This document shows positions 50,562 through 61,363 of a stretch of DNA of 64,000 bases, in pieces. The position numbers and the translations under genes were made by a program. The DNA is from Salinibacterium sp. UTAS2018. GTDB taxonomy: Bacteria; Actinomycetota; Actinomycetes; Actinomycetales; Microbacteriaceae. The stretch lies in assembly GCF_004118935.1 (NCBI RefSeq), contig NZ_CP035375.1:62001-126000 (forward strand), written 5' to 3'. The notes under the pieces were generated by a model. The model ran no database searches. It was not told the origin of the DNA and saw nothing but the letters and a program-made list of their open reading frames with translations. The first letter of the stretch is position 1. The number at the start of each line of letters is the position of its first letter.

Positions 50562-53375
50562 TTAGACTCGCGGCTTTTCCTTCATTTCGATTGTCTCGAT
50601 CTCGTCACCGATTTGGATGTCGTTGAACTTACCGAGGCCGATTCCGGCTTCGTAGTCGGTACGAACTTCTGTGACGTCATCCTTGAAACGACGCAGCGAG
50701 TCGATTGCCAGGTTGTCGCCAACGACGACACCTTCGCGAATAACTCGTGCCCGAGCGTTTCGGGTGATCGTTCCCGATCGCACGATGACACCGGCGATGT
50801 TTCCGACCTTGGAGGAACGGAAGATCTCGCGGATCTCAGCAACACCCGACTGAACTTCTTCAAATTCAGGCTTGAGCATTCCCTTGAGCGAGTTCTCAAC
50901 ATCTTCGAGCGCGGCGTAGATAACCGAGTAGAAGCGCACGTCAACACCTTCACGAACCGCGCGTTCGCGCGCCTTCGGGTCAGGGCGAACGTTGAATCCG
51001 ATGATGATGGCGTTGTCGACCGTGGCGAGGTTGATGTCGCTCTCGGTAACAGCACCGACACCGCGGTGGATGATGCGCAGCTGAACCGAGTCATCAACAT
51101 CAATCTTGAGCAGCGACTCTTCGAGGGCTTCAACAGCACCCGATACGTCACCCTTGATGATGAGGTTGAGCGATTCGACCTTGCCGTCTTCGAGGGCCTT
51201 CGTGAAGTCCTCGAGGCTGATGCGCTTGCGGCTACGAGCGAGCAGCGCGTTACGCTCTGCTGCTTCGCGCTTCTCAGCGATCTGGCGGGCCATACGGTCG
51301 TCATCGGTAACCAAGAACACGTCGCCGGCCTTGGGTACAGAGGTCAGACCGAGTACTGCAACGGGGCGCGAAGGCTCCGCATGAGTAACCGAATCGCCGT
51401 TCTCATCGAACATGGCACGAACGCGACCGTAAGCGGTACCCGCAACGATGGGGTCTCCGACTTCAAGCGTTCCCGACTGGATGAGCACGGTAGCAACCGC
51501 ACCGCGACCCTTGTCGAGCTTGGCTTCAATCGCGACACCACGTGCATCCTTGTTGGGGTTTGCGCGCAGGTCGAGTCCGGCATCCGCCGTCAAGAGCACA
51601 GCATCGAGCAGCTCGGTGATACCGATGTTGTTGAGCGCCGAAACGTCCATAAACATCGTGTCTCCGCCGTATTCTTCGGCAACGAGGCCGAATTCGGTGA
51701 GCTGCTGGCGAACCTTTGCGGGGTTGGCGCCTTCTTTATCGATCTTGTTGATCGCAACAACGATCGGAACGTTAGCTGCCTGAGCGTGGTTGAGGGCTTC
51801 AACCGTCTGCGGCATGATTCCGTCGTCTGCTGCAACCACCAGGATCGCAACGTCGGTGACCTGAGCACCACGAGCACGCATAGCGGTGAACGCTTCGTGG
51901 CCCGGGGTGTCAATGAAGGTAATCGGACGTTCGATGCCGTCGTGCTCTTTGACAACCTGGTAAGCACCGATGTGCTGGGTGATGCCACCGGCTTCGCCAG
52001 CGACAACGTTGGCGTTACGGATGGAGTCGAGCAGCTTGGTCTTACCGTGGTCGACGTGACCCATGACCGTGACAACGGGAGGGCGAACGACGAGTTCATC
52101 GTCCGATTCGTCTTCCAGCTCTTGGTCGAGGTCCATGTCAAAGCCGAGAAGCAGTTCGCGATCTTCTTCTTCAGGCGAGACCATTTCGATCTTGAACCCG
52201 AGCTCTTCACCCAGAATGTCGAAGGTCGCCTCGTCGAGAGACTCGGTAGCTGTCGCCATCTGCCCCAAGTGGAACAGAACGGTAACGAGGTTTCCGGGGC
52301 TCGTGTCGATCTTGTCAGCGAAATCGGTGATGGAGGCACCACGACGAAGGCGAATTACTTCCTTGCCATTTCCGCGGGGGACGCTAACGCCACCAAGCGA
52401 CGGTGCTTCTCTCAGTTCGAACTCTGCCCGCTTCGCCCGCTTCGACTTGCGCGCCTTGCTCTTGCCGCCACCACGACCGAAGGCACCTGCGGTACCGCCG
52501 CCCGGGCCGCGACCGCGACCGCCAGCTGGCGGACGGTTAGGACCAAAGTTGTTCGGAGCTCCACCGGGACGGAATCCGCCGCCAGCTGCACCGGGACGTG
52601 CACCGGCACCGGCTGCGCCGGGACCGCCCGGACGTTGACCGAAGCCACCGGGACGCTGACCCTGACCCGGTCCACCGGGACGAGGTGAGCCCGGACGCGG
52701 GGACCCAGGACGCGGAGCACCGGGACGCGGTGCGCCAGGACGAGGAGCGCCAGGACGAGGAAGTCCGGGCCGAGGTGCACCGGGACGAGGAATCGAGCCG
52801 CCTGCGCCGCCGCCTGCTGCGGGGCGACCCATTCCCTGGTTAGAGGCGAAGGGGTTGTTTCCCGGACGGGGAGTACCCGGGCGAGGAACTGCGGAGGGAT
52901 TGGGAGCATCCGCTGCGCCAGAAGGCTTTGCGCCAGACTCAGCGGACGCCTTCTCAGCAGCAGCTGCCTTTTCGGCAGCAAGAGCCTGAGCTTGACGCTC
53001 TGCGACCGTCAGCGGAGCGGGAACCGCTCCCTCTTCTGGTTCGCGAGCCTGCTCGGGCTCTGGTGCCGCAGCGGGTGCTTCCTCGGCAACCGGTGCCGGG
53101 GTCGGTGCGCTGGGCATCGGGGTCTTGGGCTTAGGCGTCGCTTTCGCGGCAGCCTTGGGCGCGGCCTTCGGAGCAGCCTTGGGCTTCTCTTCTGCGGCCG
53201 GAGCCTGTGCTGCGTCAGCCTCGAGTGCAGCCTTTAGCCGTCGGGCGACGGGGGGCTCAATGCTCGAAGATGGGCCCTTAACGAATTCGCCCATTTCTTT
53301 GAGCTTCGCTAGGGCAGCCTTGCTATCGACGCCAGCTTCGGCGGCGACTTCGTGTACGCGTGGTTTTGCAGCCAC
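50562..53375 (-). CDS. infB: Translation initiation factor IF-2
   Basis: GTPase of 937 residues that brings initiator tRNA to the 30S subunit. An N-terminal IF2_N helix ([19 protein letters not shown]), an Ala/Lys/Pro region and an Arg-Pro-Gly repeat region lead to the G domain with GHVDHGKT near residue 440, DTPGHEAF and NKID, then domains II to IV. GTG at 53375 follows GGAG. A 10-bp hairpin begins directly upstream and reaches into the ribosome site. Confidence 0.97.
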   Translation of the reverse strand: MAAKPRVHEVAAEAGVDSKAALAKLKEMGEFVKGPSSSIEPPVARRLKAALEADAAQAPAAEEKPKAAPKAAPKAAAKATPKPKTPMPSAPTPAPVAEEAPAAAPEPEQAREPEEGAVPAPLTVAERQAQALAAEKAAAAEKASAESGAKPSGAADAPNPSAVPRPGTPRPGNNPFASNQGMGRPAAGGGAGGSIPRPGAPRPGLPRPGAPRPGAPRPGAPRPGSPRPGSPRPGGPGQGQRPGGFGQRPGGPGAAGAGARPGAAGGGFRPGGAPNNFGPNRPPAGGRGRGPGGGTAGAFGRGGGKSKARKSKRAKRAEFELREAPSLGGVSVPRGNGKEVIRLRRGASITDFADKIDTSPGNLVTVLFHLGQMATATESLDEATFDILGEELGFKIEMVSPEEEDRELLLGFDMDLDQELEDESDDELVVRPPVVTVMGHVDHGKTKLLDSIRNANVVAGEAGGITQHIGAYQVVKEHDGIERPITFIDTPGHEAFTAMRARGAQVTDVAILVVAADDGIMPQTVEALNHAQAANVPIVVAINKIDKEGANPAKVRQQLTEFGLVAEEYGGDTMFMDVSALNNIGITELLDAVLLTADAGLDLRANPNKDARGVAIEAKLDKGRGAVATVLIQSGTLEVGDPIVAGTAYGRVRAMFDENGDSVTHAEPSRPVAVLGLTSVPKAGDVFLVTDDDRMARQIAEKREAAERNALLARSRKRISLEDFTKALEDGKVESLNLIIKGDVSGAVEALEESLLKIDVDDSVQLRIIHRGVGAVTESDINLATVDNAIIIGFNVRPDPKARERAVREGVDVRFYSVIYAALEDVENSLKGMLKPEFEEVQSGVAEIREIFRSSKVGNIAGVIVRSGTITRNARARVIREGVVVGDNLAIDSLRRFKDDVTEVRTDYEAGIGLGKFNDIQIGDEIETIEMKEKPRV
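52580..52800 (-). repeat. infB: PRPG-type tandem repeat region within infB
   Basis: About ten copies of a 4- to 5-residue unit such as [10 protein letters not shown] or PRPGS, then QRPGG units, low complexity and Gly/Pro/Arg rich. Approximate limits. This is the disordered linker seen in actinobacterial IF-2, expanded here. Confidence 0.75.
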
Positions 53376-53381
53376 TTTTCT

Positions 53382-53407
53382 CCTGTCTGGGTCTGCTCCC
53401 AGACAGG
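53382..53407 (-). promoter_or_regulatory. Hairpin overlapping the infB ribosome binding site
   Basis: A perfect 10-bp stem (53382-53391 and 53398-53407) with a 6-base loop. On the minus strand the downstream arm ends with the ACAGG that continues into AGGAG, the Shine-Dalgarno of the GTG at 53375. Folding would partly hide it. Confidence 0.65.
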
Positions 53408-53465
53408 GGCAGACCACTAATTACGGACGGAACTCATTTCGAGCCGCTCATTAGTTGTCCATAGG

Positions 53466-53756
53466 TCAATCAGCCTGTTCGTTAGGGGACATCGGTTGAT
53501 GTCCCGCCTCATATTCAGCTAACACTGAAAGAAGTGCTCCGGTATCTAGCGGTGGTTCAACCTTCAACGCACGCGCAAAAGCCCTGCGTTTAACCGCAGA
53601 ATCAAAACACGAAGTTGTGGGATGAAGCCACGCACCGCGACCCGGAAGTGTGGCCGATTGGTCGGCCACCACCGCACCGTGAGATGCGACAACTCTCAGT
53701 AACGAGGTTCTGCTGGCGCTTGCGCGACAACCAACACACGTTCTTACTGCATCCAT
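53466..53756 (-). CDS. ylxR: YlxR family RNA-binding protein
   Basis: Small protein of 96 residues (DUF448) found between nusA and infB across bacteria. The RTCVGCR motif near the start and the GRGAWLHP motif are present. It is thought to bind RNA and has been linked to RNase P and to regulation. ATG at 53756 is chosen since it precedes the conserved core directly. Confidence 0.93.
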   Translation of the reverse strand: MDAVRTCVGCRASASRTSLLRVVASHGAVVADQSATLPGRGAWLHPTTSCFDSAVKRRAFARALKVEPPLDTGALLSVLAEYEAGHQPMSPNEQAD

Positions 53757-53830
53757 AATACCCCTACTCTGCAATCCCGCACTCCCCCGCGCCCGCGCAC
53801 AGCGGGTAGCGAGCAAACGCCCCGGTCAGC

Positions 53831-53853
53831 CCCGCAGCACACTGGCGTGCGGG
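53831..53853 (-). repeat. Small hairpin between nusA and ylxR
   Basis: Six-bp arms CCCGCA and TGCGGG around an 11-base loop, in the 114-base gap of this operon. Confidence 0.35.
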
Positions 53854-53870
53854 ACCAACACGGGCGAAGG

Positions 53871-54872
53871 TTAATCTTCGTCGAGAATGGAGTCGGGCTG
53901 GATGTCGATGCGAGCACCCGTGAGCTTGGCAGCAAGGCGGGCGTTCTGCCCTTCCTTACCGATCGCAAGCGACAACTGGTAGTCCGGTACCAGTGCACGA
54001 ACGGCCTTGGTGGCCTCGTCGATTACGTAGGAGCTCGATACCTTGGCGGGAGAGAGCGCGTTCGCAACAAACTGAGCGAGGTTCTCGGAGTAGTCGACGA
54101 TATCGATCTTCTCGCTGTTGAGCTCAGCGGTGACGGCGCGAACACGCTGACCGAGTTCACCGATACACGAACCCTTAGCGTTGATGCCCGCTTCGGTGGC
54201 ACGCACGGCCATCTTGGTGCGGTGCCCGGCTTCGCGAGCAACCGAGGTGATTTCTACCAAACCGCTGGCAATCTCAGGGACCTCAAGCGCGAACAACTTG
54301 CGAACGAGCGAAGGGTGCGTTCGGCTGACCGTAATCTGCGGCCCCTTGTCACCCTTATTCACGGCGGTGACGTACACCCGGATGCGCGCACCGTGAGTGT
54401 ACTCCTCGGTGGGAACTTGCTCTTCGGGAGGCATGAGAGCTTCCACTGTTCCGAGATCAACGTGAATCATGCGCGGGTTGGGGCCCTGCTGAATGACGCC
54501 GGCAACAATGTCACCCTCGCGACCCTTGAATTCACCAAGGACCTTGTCGTCACCAATGTCGCGCAAACGCTGGTTGATGACCTGTTTTGCTGCGAACGCA
54601 GCAATACGTCCGAAATCACTGGGGCTGTCTTCAGCCTCGCCAATAACCGCACCCTCTTCGTCGTACTCAGGGACCCAGACACTGACGTGGCCGGTTTTGC
54701 GGTCGAGCACAACACGAGCGGTTGGCTGCACTTCTACAGCCTTACCTTCGGGAGCCTCAACGTGCTTGAGATAGGCGCTCAAAATCGCCTGCTCAATGAT
54801 CAGCACCAGTTCTTCGAACGGTATCTCTCGCTCGCGCTCCATCATGCGCAGCACGCTCAAGTCGATATCCAT
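53871..54872 (-). CDS. nusA: Transcription termination/antitermination protein NusA
   Basis: RNA polymerase-binding factor of 333 residues. An N-terminal domain, S1 domain (about 130-200) and two KH domains (about 225-325, with [14 protein letters not shown] and [13 protein letters not shown]) are in order. It lacks the acidic C-terminal repeats of Escherichia coli NusA, as usual in actinobacteria. The start follows GGAGG. rimP, the common upstream partner, is absent here; proS lies upstream instead. Confidence 0.97.
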   Translation of the reverse strand: MDIDLSVLRMMEREREIPFEELVLIIEQAILSAYLKHVEAPEGKAVEVQPTARVVLDRKTGHVSVWVPEYDEEGAVIGEAEDSPSDFGRIAAFAAKQVINQRLRDIGDDKVLGEFKGREGDIVAGVIQQGPNPRMIHVDLGTVEALMPPEEQVPTEEYTHGARIRVYVTAVNKGDKGPQITVSRTHPSLVRKLFALEVPEIASGLVEITSVAREAGHRTKMAVRATEAGINAKGSCIGELGQRVRAVTAELNSEKIDIVDYSENLAQFVANALSPAKVSSSYVIDEATKAVRALVPDYQLSLAIGKEGQNARLAAKLTGARIDIQPDSILDED

Positions 54873-54947
54873 TGAGGACCTCCGATATTCATTTAGGGGT
54901 TGTGACTCAGAACCGTCTGCGGCTCCGAACTTGCTAGTTTAGCTGGC

Positions 54948-56729
54948 TTATTTCGTGAGTGCGGCGACGACGTCGGCAACGGGCGTACTAGTGCGTTCGT
55001 TGGTGGCACGATCCCAGACTTCGACCATTCCGTTGGCCGCATCGCGACCAACGATCACGATCATAGGAACGCCCAGAAGCTCAGCATCGCCGAATTTCAC
55101 GCCGGGCGAGACCTTGGGACGGTCGTCGAACAGCACGTCGAGGCCGGCCTGCTCGAGCGATCCGACCAAAGTTTCCGCCGTCTCGAAGACGACAGCATCC
55201 TTGCCCGCGGCGACGATATGAACGTCGAAGGGACTGATGTTTTTGGGCCAGAGCAGGCCCTTGCCATCGTTGGTGGTCTCGGCAATCGCCGCCATCAAGC
55301 GCGTGACACCGATTCCGTAGGAGCCCATCGTGACGGTGACGAGCTTGCCATTCTCGTCGAGAACCTTGAGCCCGAGAATCTCGGCGTACTTGCGGCCGAG
55401 CTGGAACACGTGACCGATCTCCATGCCGCGAGCGGTCTCAATGGGACCACTTCCGTCAGGAGCAGGATCGCCGGCGCGGACATCCGCCACTTCAACGGTG
55501 CCATCAGCGATGAAGTCGCGCCCAGCCACGAGGCCGAGAACGTGCTTCTCGTGAACGTTGGCGCCCGTGATCCACTGGGTACCATCGACCACGCGCGGGT
55601 CGAGTACAAAACGCACCCCGGTGGTCGACTTCTCGCCGATAACGGCGCCCTCGGGCGACCACGGCCCGATGTAGCCCTTGACGAAGCCGGGGTTGCCCTC
55701 GAGTTTGGCGAGTTCGGCAAAGTCCTTTTCGGTGGCGGGCTCGACCTCAGCCGGAGCGAACGCAACTTCGGCACGCTTCATGTCGACATCGCGGTCACCG
55801 GGGAGGCCAACAACGACGAGCTCGCGAGAACCATCAATCGAGGTGAGCGCCAGCACGATGTTCTTGAGCGTGTCCGCAGCCGTCCACGGGCGGTCGTCAC
55901 GAGGCTGCTGCTCGTTAGCAAGCGCCACGAGAGTGTCAATAGTGGGCGTGTTGGGCGAATCGAACACGAGCGCCGCGGGCAACCCCTCGATCGGCAACGC
56001 CGCTGGCGGAGTCGTGCGGTAAGCCTCGACGTTGGCAGCATAGCCACCAGCCGAACGGACAAAGGTGTCTTCGCCAACGGGAGTCGGGTGCAGGAACTCT
56101 TCGCTCTTCGAGCCACCCATCGCTCCCGCATCCGCCGACACGACAACGTACTCGAGGCCGAGGCGGTTGAAGATGCGCTCGTACGCGTCACGGTGCTGCT
56201 GGTACGAAATGTCGAGACCGGCATCCGTGTAATCGAAGGAGTAGCTGTCCTTCATCGAGAACTCGCGACCACGCAGCAGGCCGGCACGGGGGCGGGCCTC
56301 ATCGCGGTACTTGTCCTGGATTTGGTAGATCGACAGCGGCAAATCTTTGTAGCTCGAGTACAGGTCTTTCACGAGCAATGTGAAGACCTCTTCGTGCGTG
56401 GGCGCTAAGAGGTAGTCGGCGTCTTTGCGGTCTTTGAGACGGAAGATTCCGTCGCCGTACTCGGTCCACCGGCCCGTGAGCTCGTACGGTTCGCGCGGCA
56501 ACAAAGCCGGGAACAACACTTCTTGAGCACCGAACGTTTCGAGTTCTTCGCGGATGACGGCCTCGATCTTGCGGCGAACCTTGAGACCAAGCGGCAACCA
56601 CGCAAAAACACCGGGAGCCTGTCGACGGATGTAGCCGGCTCGCACCAATAGGCGGTGGCTGGCAACTTCAGCATCGACGGGATCTTCGCGAAGCGTGCGG
56701 ACAAAGAGTTGAGAGAGACGTGTAGACAC
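54948..56729 (-). CDS. proS: Proline-tRNA ligase, bacterial type
   Basis: Class II aminoacyl-tRNA synthetase of 593 residues. Motif 2 ([20 protein letters not shown], 20 residues) is clear, the editing insertion domain (about 225-390) is present, and motif 3 lies near [10 protein letters not shown]. An anticodon-binding domain ends the protein. The GTG start follows TACCAT by 6 bases, so the mRNA is probably leaderless. No T-box leader is possible with this arrangement. Confidence 0.96.
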   Translation of the reverse strand: MSTRLSQLFVRTLREDPVDAEVASHRLLVRAGYIRRQAPGVFAWLPLGLKVRRKIEAVIREELETFGAQEVLFPALLPREPYELTGRWTEYGDGIFRLKDRKDADYLLAPTHEEVFTLLVKDLYSSYKDLPLSIYQIQDKYRDEARPRAGLLRGREFSMKDSYSFDYTDAGLDISYQQHRDAYERIFNRLGLEYVVVSADAGAMGGSKSEEFLHPTPVGEDTFVRSAGGYAANVEAYRTTPPAALPIEGLPAALVFDSPNTPTIDTLVALANEQQPRDDRPWTAADTLKNIVLALTSIDGSRELVVVGLPGDRDVDMKRAEVAFAPAEVEPATEKDFAELAKLEGNPGFVKGYIGPWSPEGAVIGEKSTTGVRFVLDPRVVDGTQWITGANVHEKHVLGLVAGRDFIADGTVEVADVRAGDPAPDGSGPIETARGMEIGHVFQLGRKYAEILGLKVLDENGKLVTVTMGSYGIGVTRLMAAIAETTNDGKGLLWPKNISPFDVHIVAAGKDAVVFETAETLVGSLEQAGLDVLFDDRPKVSPGVKFGDAELLGVPMIVIVGRDAANGMVEVWDRATNERTSTPVADVVAALTK

Positions 56730-56741
56730 GCCTCAATGGTA
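56730..56741 (-). promoter_or_regulatory. Leaderless-type -10 box for proS
   Basis: Minus-strand TACCAT (56741-56736), 6 bases, then GTG at 56729. Confidence 0.5.
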
Positions 56742-56747
56742 GTGCGC

Positions 56748-57896
56748 CTACGGGGTAAGAACTTGCGGGCTACCAATTTCTCCGGCCGGCATTTCTGCGG
56801 CGATACGGTTCGCTTCTTCGATCAGCGTGGCCACGATGTCTGCTTCGGGAACCGTCTTGATGACTTCACCCTTCACAAAGATCTGGCCCTTGCCGTTACC
56901 GCTGGCAACACCAAGGTCAGCTTCGCGGGCTTCACCCGGTCCGTTGACGACGCAGCCCATCACGGCAACGCGCAGCGGAACCGTCATACCTTCGAGGCCC
57001 TCTGTGACATCGTTGGCGAGCTTGTAGACGTCGACCTGAGCGCGACCACACGAGGGGCACGACACGATTTCGAGCTTGCGCTCGCGCAGGTTGAGCGACT
57101 GCAGAATCTGCAGGCCGACCTTGATCTCTTGAACGGGAGGAGCCGAGAGCGAGACGCGAATCGTGTCGCCGATGCCCTCCGAGAGCAGGATGCCGAAGGC
57201 CGTGGCGCTCTTGATCGTTCCCTGGAACTCGGGACCTGCCTCGGTTACGCCGAGGTGCAGCGGCCAGTCGCCGCGCTCAGCGAGCATGCGGTACGCCTTG
57301 ACCATGACGATGGGGTCGTTGTGCTTGACCGAAATCTTGAAGTCGTGGAAGTCGTGCTCTTCGAACAGGCTTGCCTCCCAGACAGCGCTCTCGACGAGCG
57401 CTTCCGCAGTGGCCTTGCCGTACTTCTGGAGCAAGCTCGGCTCGAGCGAACCAGCGTTGACACCAATGCGCAGGCTCGTACCCGCATCTTTGGCAGCCTT
57501 GGCAATTTCTCCGACCTTGTCGTCGAACTTGCGAATGTTTCCGGGGTTGACGCGCACGGCACCCACTCCGGCATCGATCGCCGAAAAAACGTAGCGCGGC
57601 TGAAAGTGAATGTCGGCAATAACCGGAATCTGGCTCTTCTTCGCGATGATGTGCAATACATCCGCGTCGTCTTGGTGAGGCACAGCAACGCGCACGATGT
57701 CGCAACCGGATGCCGTCAACTCTGCAATTTGCTGCAAAGTAGCGTCGATGTTGGTGGTCTGCGTTGTCGTCATGGACTGAACACTGACTTGTGATTCACT
57801 GCCAATGCCGACTGAACCGACCTTGATCTGCCGCGTCTTGCGACGGGGAGCGAGGACTTCAGGGACTTTCGGCATTCCGAGATTGATTGCTGGCAC
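56748..57896 (-). CDS. ispG: 4-hydroxy-3-methylbut-2-en-1-yl diphosphate synthase
   Basis: Penultimate enzyme of the MEP isoprenoid pathway, an iron-sulfur protein of 382 residues. The N-terminal TIM barrel ([18 protein letters not shown] region) and the C-terminal 4Fe-4S domain with SCPSCGR and [10 protein letters not shown] are intact. The start is GTG after a TAGGAT box by 6 bases. It sits just upstream of proS, in line with other actinobacteria. Confidence 0.96.
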   Translation of the reverse strand: MPAINLGMPKVPEVLAPRRKTRQIKVGSVGIGSESQVSVQSMTTTQTTNIDATLQQIAELTASGCDIVRVAVPHQDDADVLHIIAKKSQIPVIADIHFQPRYVFSAIDAGVGAVRVNPGNIRKFDDKVGEIAKAAKDAGTSLRIGVNAGSLEPSLLQKYGKATAEALVESAVWEASLFEEHDFHDFKISVKHNDPIVMVKAYRMLAERGDWPLHLGVTEAGPEFQGTIKSATAFGILLSEGIGDTIRVSLSAPPVQEIKVGLQILQSLNLRERKLEIVSCPSCGRAQVDVYKLANDVTEGLEGMTVPLRVAVMGCVVNGPGEAREADLGVASGNGKGQIFVKGEVIKTVPEADIVATLIEEANRIAAEMPAGEIGSPQVLTP

Positions 57897-57908
57897 TCAT
57901 CTATCCTA
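57897..57908 (-). promoter_or_regulatory. Leaderless-type -10 box for ispG
   Basis: Minus-strand TAGGAT (57908-57903), 6 bases, then GTG at 57896. Confidence 0.6.
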
Positions 57909-57936
57909 AAGCCGACACCTGAACATCGGCGGAACG

Positions 57937-58995
57937 CTAGCGCGCGCCGAGGTGAGCAGTCAGTGCAGCAACGAATTCCCGCGGCCGTTCGAGGTGGGCC
58001 GAGTGGCCGCAGTTATCCCACACCAGCTCGGTGTAGTCGCCGCCATTGGCCTTGTACCGCTCGAAGACCGCACGGGTCTGCTCGATCATCGGCTGCGGCG
58101 GGGCTACCTCGGTGCCGGGCCAGCCCGGGATGACACCAAGCTGTCCTAAGAAGTTGAGGTCGAAACCGGAGGCATCCGACACAATCGCGTCTTTCAAACC
58201 GCGCACCCAGAGAATGCGCGGCTTCGTCGGCAACTCGGTGATGGCGCTGACGTTGAAGTGGTTGGGGGTCATGGTGTTGAGCACGCCACGACCGCCGGGG
58301 CCGAAGCCGGGCCAGGCGTCGACAGCAACCGCGTCCCCCGGGTAGTTGTCCTCGCCCGTGGCGGTCGTGAGCATTGATTCGACCCAGAGATCTTCGTGTT
58401 CGGTGTGGGCTGCGGCATCCGCCACATAAGCGGTGCGGAACACCGACCGAGCGGATGTCGGCGACTCGTCGGCCGCATCGCCCGCGTTCAACTGGGCCAC
58501 GAAGTCGGGGTTCGCTCCCCCGCCTCCCGTGCCCGAGCACTCGGCGTTGAGAAGCTCACCATTCGCTCCCTTCGTACCACCGAAGCCGTAGGGCGAGACG
58601 GGAGACACCAACGAGACGGTCTCAACACGGTCGGCATAATCGAGCATGAACTGCATAACGATTCCGCCGCCCAGGCTCCACCCGACGAAGTTCGCGCTCT
58701 CGATGCTCAGCGCGTCGAGCACCGAAGCGATGTCGTCGGAGAAGTCGCGAACGCCGCGCGTGGCATCCACAGGAAGAGTTTCGCTATCGCCGAAGCCTCG
58801 AAGATCGATGGCGAGCGCGCGCACACTGCTGTCGAGCGCAAGCATCGTCGGCTGCCAGAACAGCGATGACGAGACGTTGCCGTGCACGAAAACCACGGTC
58901 GAGGTGGGGTTTTCTGCCGGGCGCTCCAACACCGACGCAACAATGCGCGGTGTCGTGACGCTGTGCTGGACAATGCCGTCGAGAAGGGTAGCCAT
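57937..58995 (-). CDS. Alpha/beta hydrolase
   Basis: Hydrolase of 352 residues. The oxyanion region FVHGNVSSS, nucleophile Ser in GWSLGGG, an Asp in RGLKDAIV and the His in NCGHSAHLE form a complete triad. A long insertion (about 150-240, rich in Gly, Asp and Ala) forms an extended lid. The start follows AAAGGAC. It lies 45 bases downstream of the CoA-transferase B gene and is probably the last gene of that operon, acting on an ester or thioester of the same pathway. Confidence 0.85.
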   Translation of the reverse strand: MATLLDGIVQHSVTTPRIVASVLERPAENPTSTVVFVHGNVSSSLFWQPTMLALDSSVRALAIDLRGFGDSETLPVDATRGVRDFSDDIASVLDALSIESANFVGWSLGGGIVMQFMLDYADRVETVSLVSPVSPYGFGGTKGANGELLNAECSGTGGGGANPDFVAQLNAGDAADESPTSARSVFRTAYVADAAAHTEHEDLWVESMLTTATGEDNYPGDAVAVDAWPGFGPGGRGVLNTMTPNHFNVSAITELPTKPRILWVRGLKDAIVSDASGFDLNFLGQLGVIPGWPGTEVAPPQPMIEQTRAVFERYKANGGDYTELVWDNCGHSAHLERPREFVAALTAHLGAR

Positions 58996-59040
58996 GGTGT
59001 GTCCTTTGGTGAGTTGAACTACGGGAAGTGGCGAAACTGG

Positions 59041-59682
59041 TTAGGCGGTGAGCTCGACGATGAGCTCGGGTTCGGTGGCGGCGCGCACGGTTTCTTCGTC
59101 AACGCCGGGAGCGAGTTCGCGCAGAACGAGACCGCGATCGGTCACGTCGATGACCGCGAGATCGGTGATGATGCGGTGAACAACGCCGCGGCCGGTCAGC
59201 GGCAGCGAGCACTCGTTCACGATCTTGGGGCTGCCGTCTTTAGCCACGTGCTCCATCAGCACGATGACGCGGGCTGCGCCGTGCACGAGGTCCATGGCAC
59301 CGCCGGGGCCCTTGATCATCTTGCCGGGGATCATCCAGTTGGCGAGATCGCCAGCGACCGAGACCTGCATAGCGCCCAAAATGGCGGCATCGATCTTGCC
59401 ACCGCGGATCATGCCGAAGCTCATCGCCGAGTCGAAGAACGCGGTGCCCGGAAGGGTCGTGACCGTCTCTTTGCCCGCGTTGATGAGGTCGGGATCGACG
59501 TTTTCTTCGGTCGGGTACGGCCCAACACCGAGAATGCCGTTCTCGGATTGCAGCACGACCGTGCGACCCTCCGGAACGTAATTCGGCACGAGAGTTGGTA
59601 GCCCGATACCGAGGTTCACGTAGGAGCCGTCAGCCAGTTCGAGGGCGGCACGCGCCGCCATTTCTTCACGAGTCAAAGCCAT
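59041..59682 (-). CDS. scoB: 3-oxoacid CoA-transferase, subunit B
   Basis: Beta subunit of 213 residues of a succinyl-CoA:3-oxoacid CoA-transferase type enzyme. The catalytic Glu lies in [10 protein letters not shown] and the chain shows [17 protein letters not shown]. It activates acetoacetate or another 3-oxo acid with CoA. Its ATG overlaps the subunit A stop by one base (TAATG). Confidence 0.93.
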   Translation of the reverse strand: MALTREEMAARAALELADGSYVNLGIGLPTLVPNYVPEGRTVVLQSENGILGVGPYPTEENVDPDLINAGKETVTTLPGTAFFDSAMSFGMIRGGKIDAAILGAMQVSVAGDLANWMIPGKMIKGPGGAMDLVHGAARVIVLMEHVAKDGSPKIVNECSLPLTGRGVVHRIITDLAVIDVTDRGLVLRELAPGVDEETVRAATEPELIVELTA

Positions 59683-60458
59683 TATGCGACCACCTTCTGC
59701 ACTGTGCGACGTTCGATTCGTTTCTCGACATCGGAGCCAACTTCGATCACTCGCGAGACATAGACGCCGGGCAAGTGAACGGCATCCGGTTCAATCTCAC
59801 CGGGTTCGACGAGCTCTTCGACCTGGGCAACACAGATACGCCCGGCCATCGCTGCGAGTGGCGAGAAATTGCGGGCCGACTTGGCGAAGACGAGGTTGCC
59901 ATGACGGTCACCCTTGAGCGCGTGAACGAGCGAGAAGTCTGTTGTGATCGCTTCTTCGAGCACGAAGTCCTTTGCGGTTCCCCGAACATCGAACGAGCGA
60001 ACCTCTTTCTGGGGCGAGGCAATCGCGATGCCACCCGAGCCGTCGTAGCGACGCGGCAGGCCACCCTCGGCCACCTGAGTACCGACGCCGGTCTGGGTAA
60101 AGAATGCAGCCACCCCCGAGCCACCGGCCCGAAGCTTCTCGGCGAGAGTTCCCTGCGGGGTCAGTTCCACTTCGAGCTCCCCCATCAAGAACTGACGCTC
60201 AAACTCTTTGTTCTCGCCCACATACGACGACGTCATCTTGCGGATGCGGCGGGCGGCGAGCAGAACGCCGAGGCCCCAGTCATCCACACCACAGTTGTTG
60301 CTGACGATGCTGAGGCCGTCGGAGCCTAATTCCAGCAGCGCCTGGATGAGAACCATCGGATTGCCACACAACCCAAAGCCGCCAACGGCTAAGGATGCCC
60401 CACTCGGAATATCAGCGACGGCTTCTGCCGCTGACCCCACTGTCTTATCGATACTCAC
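59682..60458 (-). CDS. scoA: 3-oxoacid CoA-transferase, subunit A
   Basis: Alpha subunit of 258 residues. The GGFGLCGNP motif (about 28-36) and [12 protein letters not shown] are typical; the end has the [11 protein letters not shown] segment. It starts at GTG overlapping the stop of the upstream hydrolase (GTGA). Acetoacetate versus 3-oxoadipate specificity cannot be decided by eye; the dehydrogenase next door favours acetoacetate. Confidence 0.93.
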   Translation of the reverse strand: MSIDKTVGSAAEAVADIPSGASLAVGGFGLCGNPMVLIQALLELGSDGLSIVSNNCGVDDWGLGVLLAARRIRKMTSSYVGENKEFERQFLMGELEVELTPQGTLAEKLRAGGSGVAAFFTQTGVGTQVAEGGLPRRYDGSGGIAIASPQKEVRSFDVRGTAKDFVLEEAITTDFSLVHALKGDRHGNLVFAKSARNFSPLAAMAGRICVAQVEELVEPGEIEPDAVHLPGVYVSRVIEVGSDVEKRIERRTVQKVVA

Positions 60459-61363
60459 GCTCGGACCTCCCGCGGTTGATTGGCCAATAGTTCAGCCATG
60501 ACACCCGCGACTACATCTGCGCCGCGCTGCGTCAAAGTGATTGTGTAGTGATTGACGTCTGGCGCTTCGTGGAATTTCACATGAGGAAGCTCTGACCGCC
60601 ATTGGTCGCACTGTTCCGGAGAATACAACGCCGGTACCTGATTGAGAAGACCCCGCGGCGCCCGAATAAAATGCACCGGCATGCTCAGGCCGTCGAGAGC
60701 CGCACGGTAGTGGGCATCTCCGCTCAATTGCAGGGCATCGAAACTGACCGCGTCGATTGAACTGGCGGGGTGCAAGTCGGGTGCAGTGCCGACGAGGTCG
60801 TAATCGACATAGTCGCGCACTGCCGCCGTGAAGTTGTCGGCGAACGCCGGATGCACGCGCCAGAAGTCTTGGTAGCTCTCCCGATCCTGAAACGTCATCG
60901 AAAGCCGATCTACCGCAGGCCCCAGAATCACTTGAGGGAGATCCGCCATCGAGACGCCCTCGGGCGCCGGAATCGGTAGGCCTCCATCGAGCAAGAGCAG
61001 GCTGGAGACGCGCTCCGCGTGCTGCGCCGCCAGGGTTGCGGCGACGAATCCACCCATCGAATGCCCGACGACGAGCGCCGAATCAGTGCCGGTTGCCTCT
61101 AACAGAGCGTTCATGTCGGCGGCGTGCTGCGGCATCCCGAACGGCGCAGGAAGGTCGCGACTGGCGCCGCGCCCCCGCAGGTCGGGAGCGATCACTCGGT
61201 ATTCGGGGAAGGCCGCGGCCACGAGCGGCCACGACATATGAGACGCCGTGATGCCGTGGATGAGCAGGATCGTGGCGCGGGGTTCCGACTCGGGCTCCCA
61301 GATTGCCGCGGTCAGGTCGCCGCCCACGACGGGAACGGTGATGGTCGTGTGCTGTTCGGTCAT
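60455..61363 (-). CDS. Alpha/beta hydrolase
   Basis: Hydrolase of 302 residues, different from the one at 57937. The nucleophile Ser lies in GHSMGG, the oxyanion part in HGITASHMSW, and the catalytic His in DVNHYTI. A cap domain covers about 140-220. ATG at 61363 overlaps the dehydrogenase stop as ATGA. Its place between dehydrogenase and CoA-transferase suggests it frees a hydroxy acid from an ester. That is inference. Confidence 0.87.
   Translation of the reverse strand: MTEQHTTITVPVVGGDLTAAIWEPESEPRATILLIHGITASHMSWPLVAAAFPEYRVIAPDLRGRGASRDLPAPFGMPQHAADMNALLEATGTDSALVVGHSMGGFVAATLAAQHAERVSSLLLLDGGLPIPAPEGVSMADLPQVILGPAVDRLSMTFQDRESYQDFWRVHPAFADNFTAAVRDYVDYDLVGTAPDLHPASSIDAVSFDALQLSGDAHYRAALDGLSMPVHFIRAPRGLLNQVPALYSPEQCDQWRSELPHVKFHEAPDVNHYTITLTQRGADVVAGVMAELLANQPREVRA

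Noticed and set aside
50613..52688. A 691-codon open frame on the plus strand opposite infB
   Set aside because: It is fully antisense to a certain infB gene, has repetitive low-complexity composition from the complement of the Arg-Pro-Gly region, and lacks a ribosome site. It is a by-product of GC-rich codon usage.
56730..56747. T-box leader for proS
   Set aside because: The gap to ispG is 18 bases and the -10 box is directly before the start codon, leaving no room.
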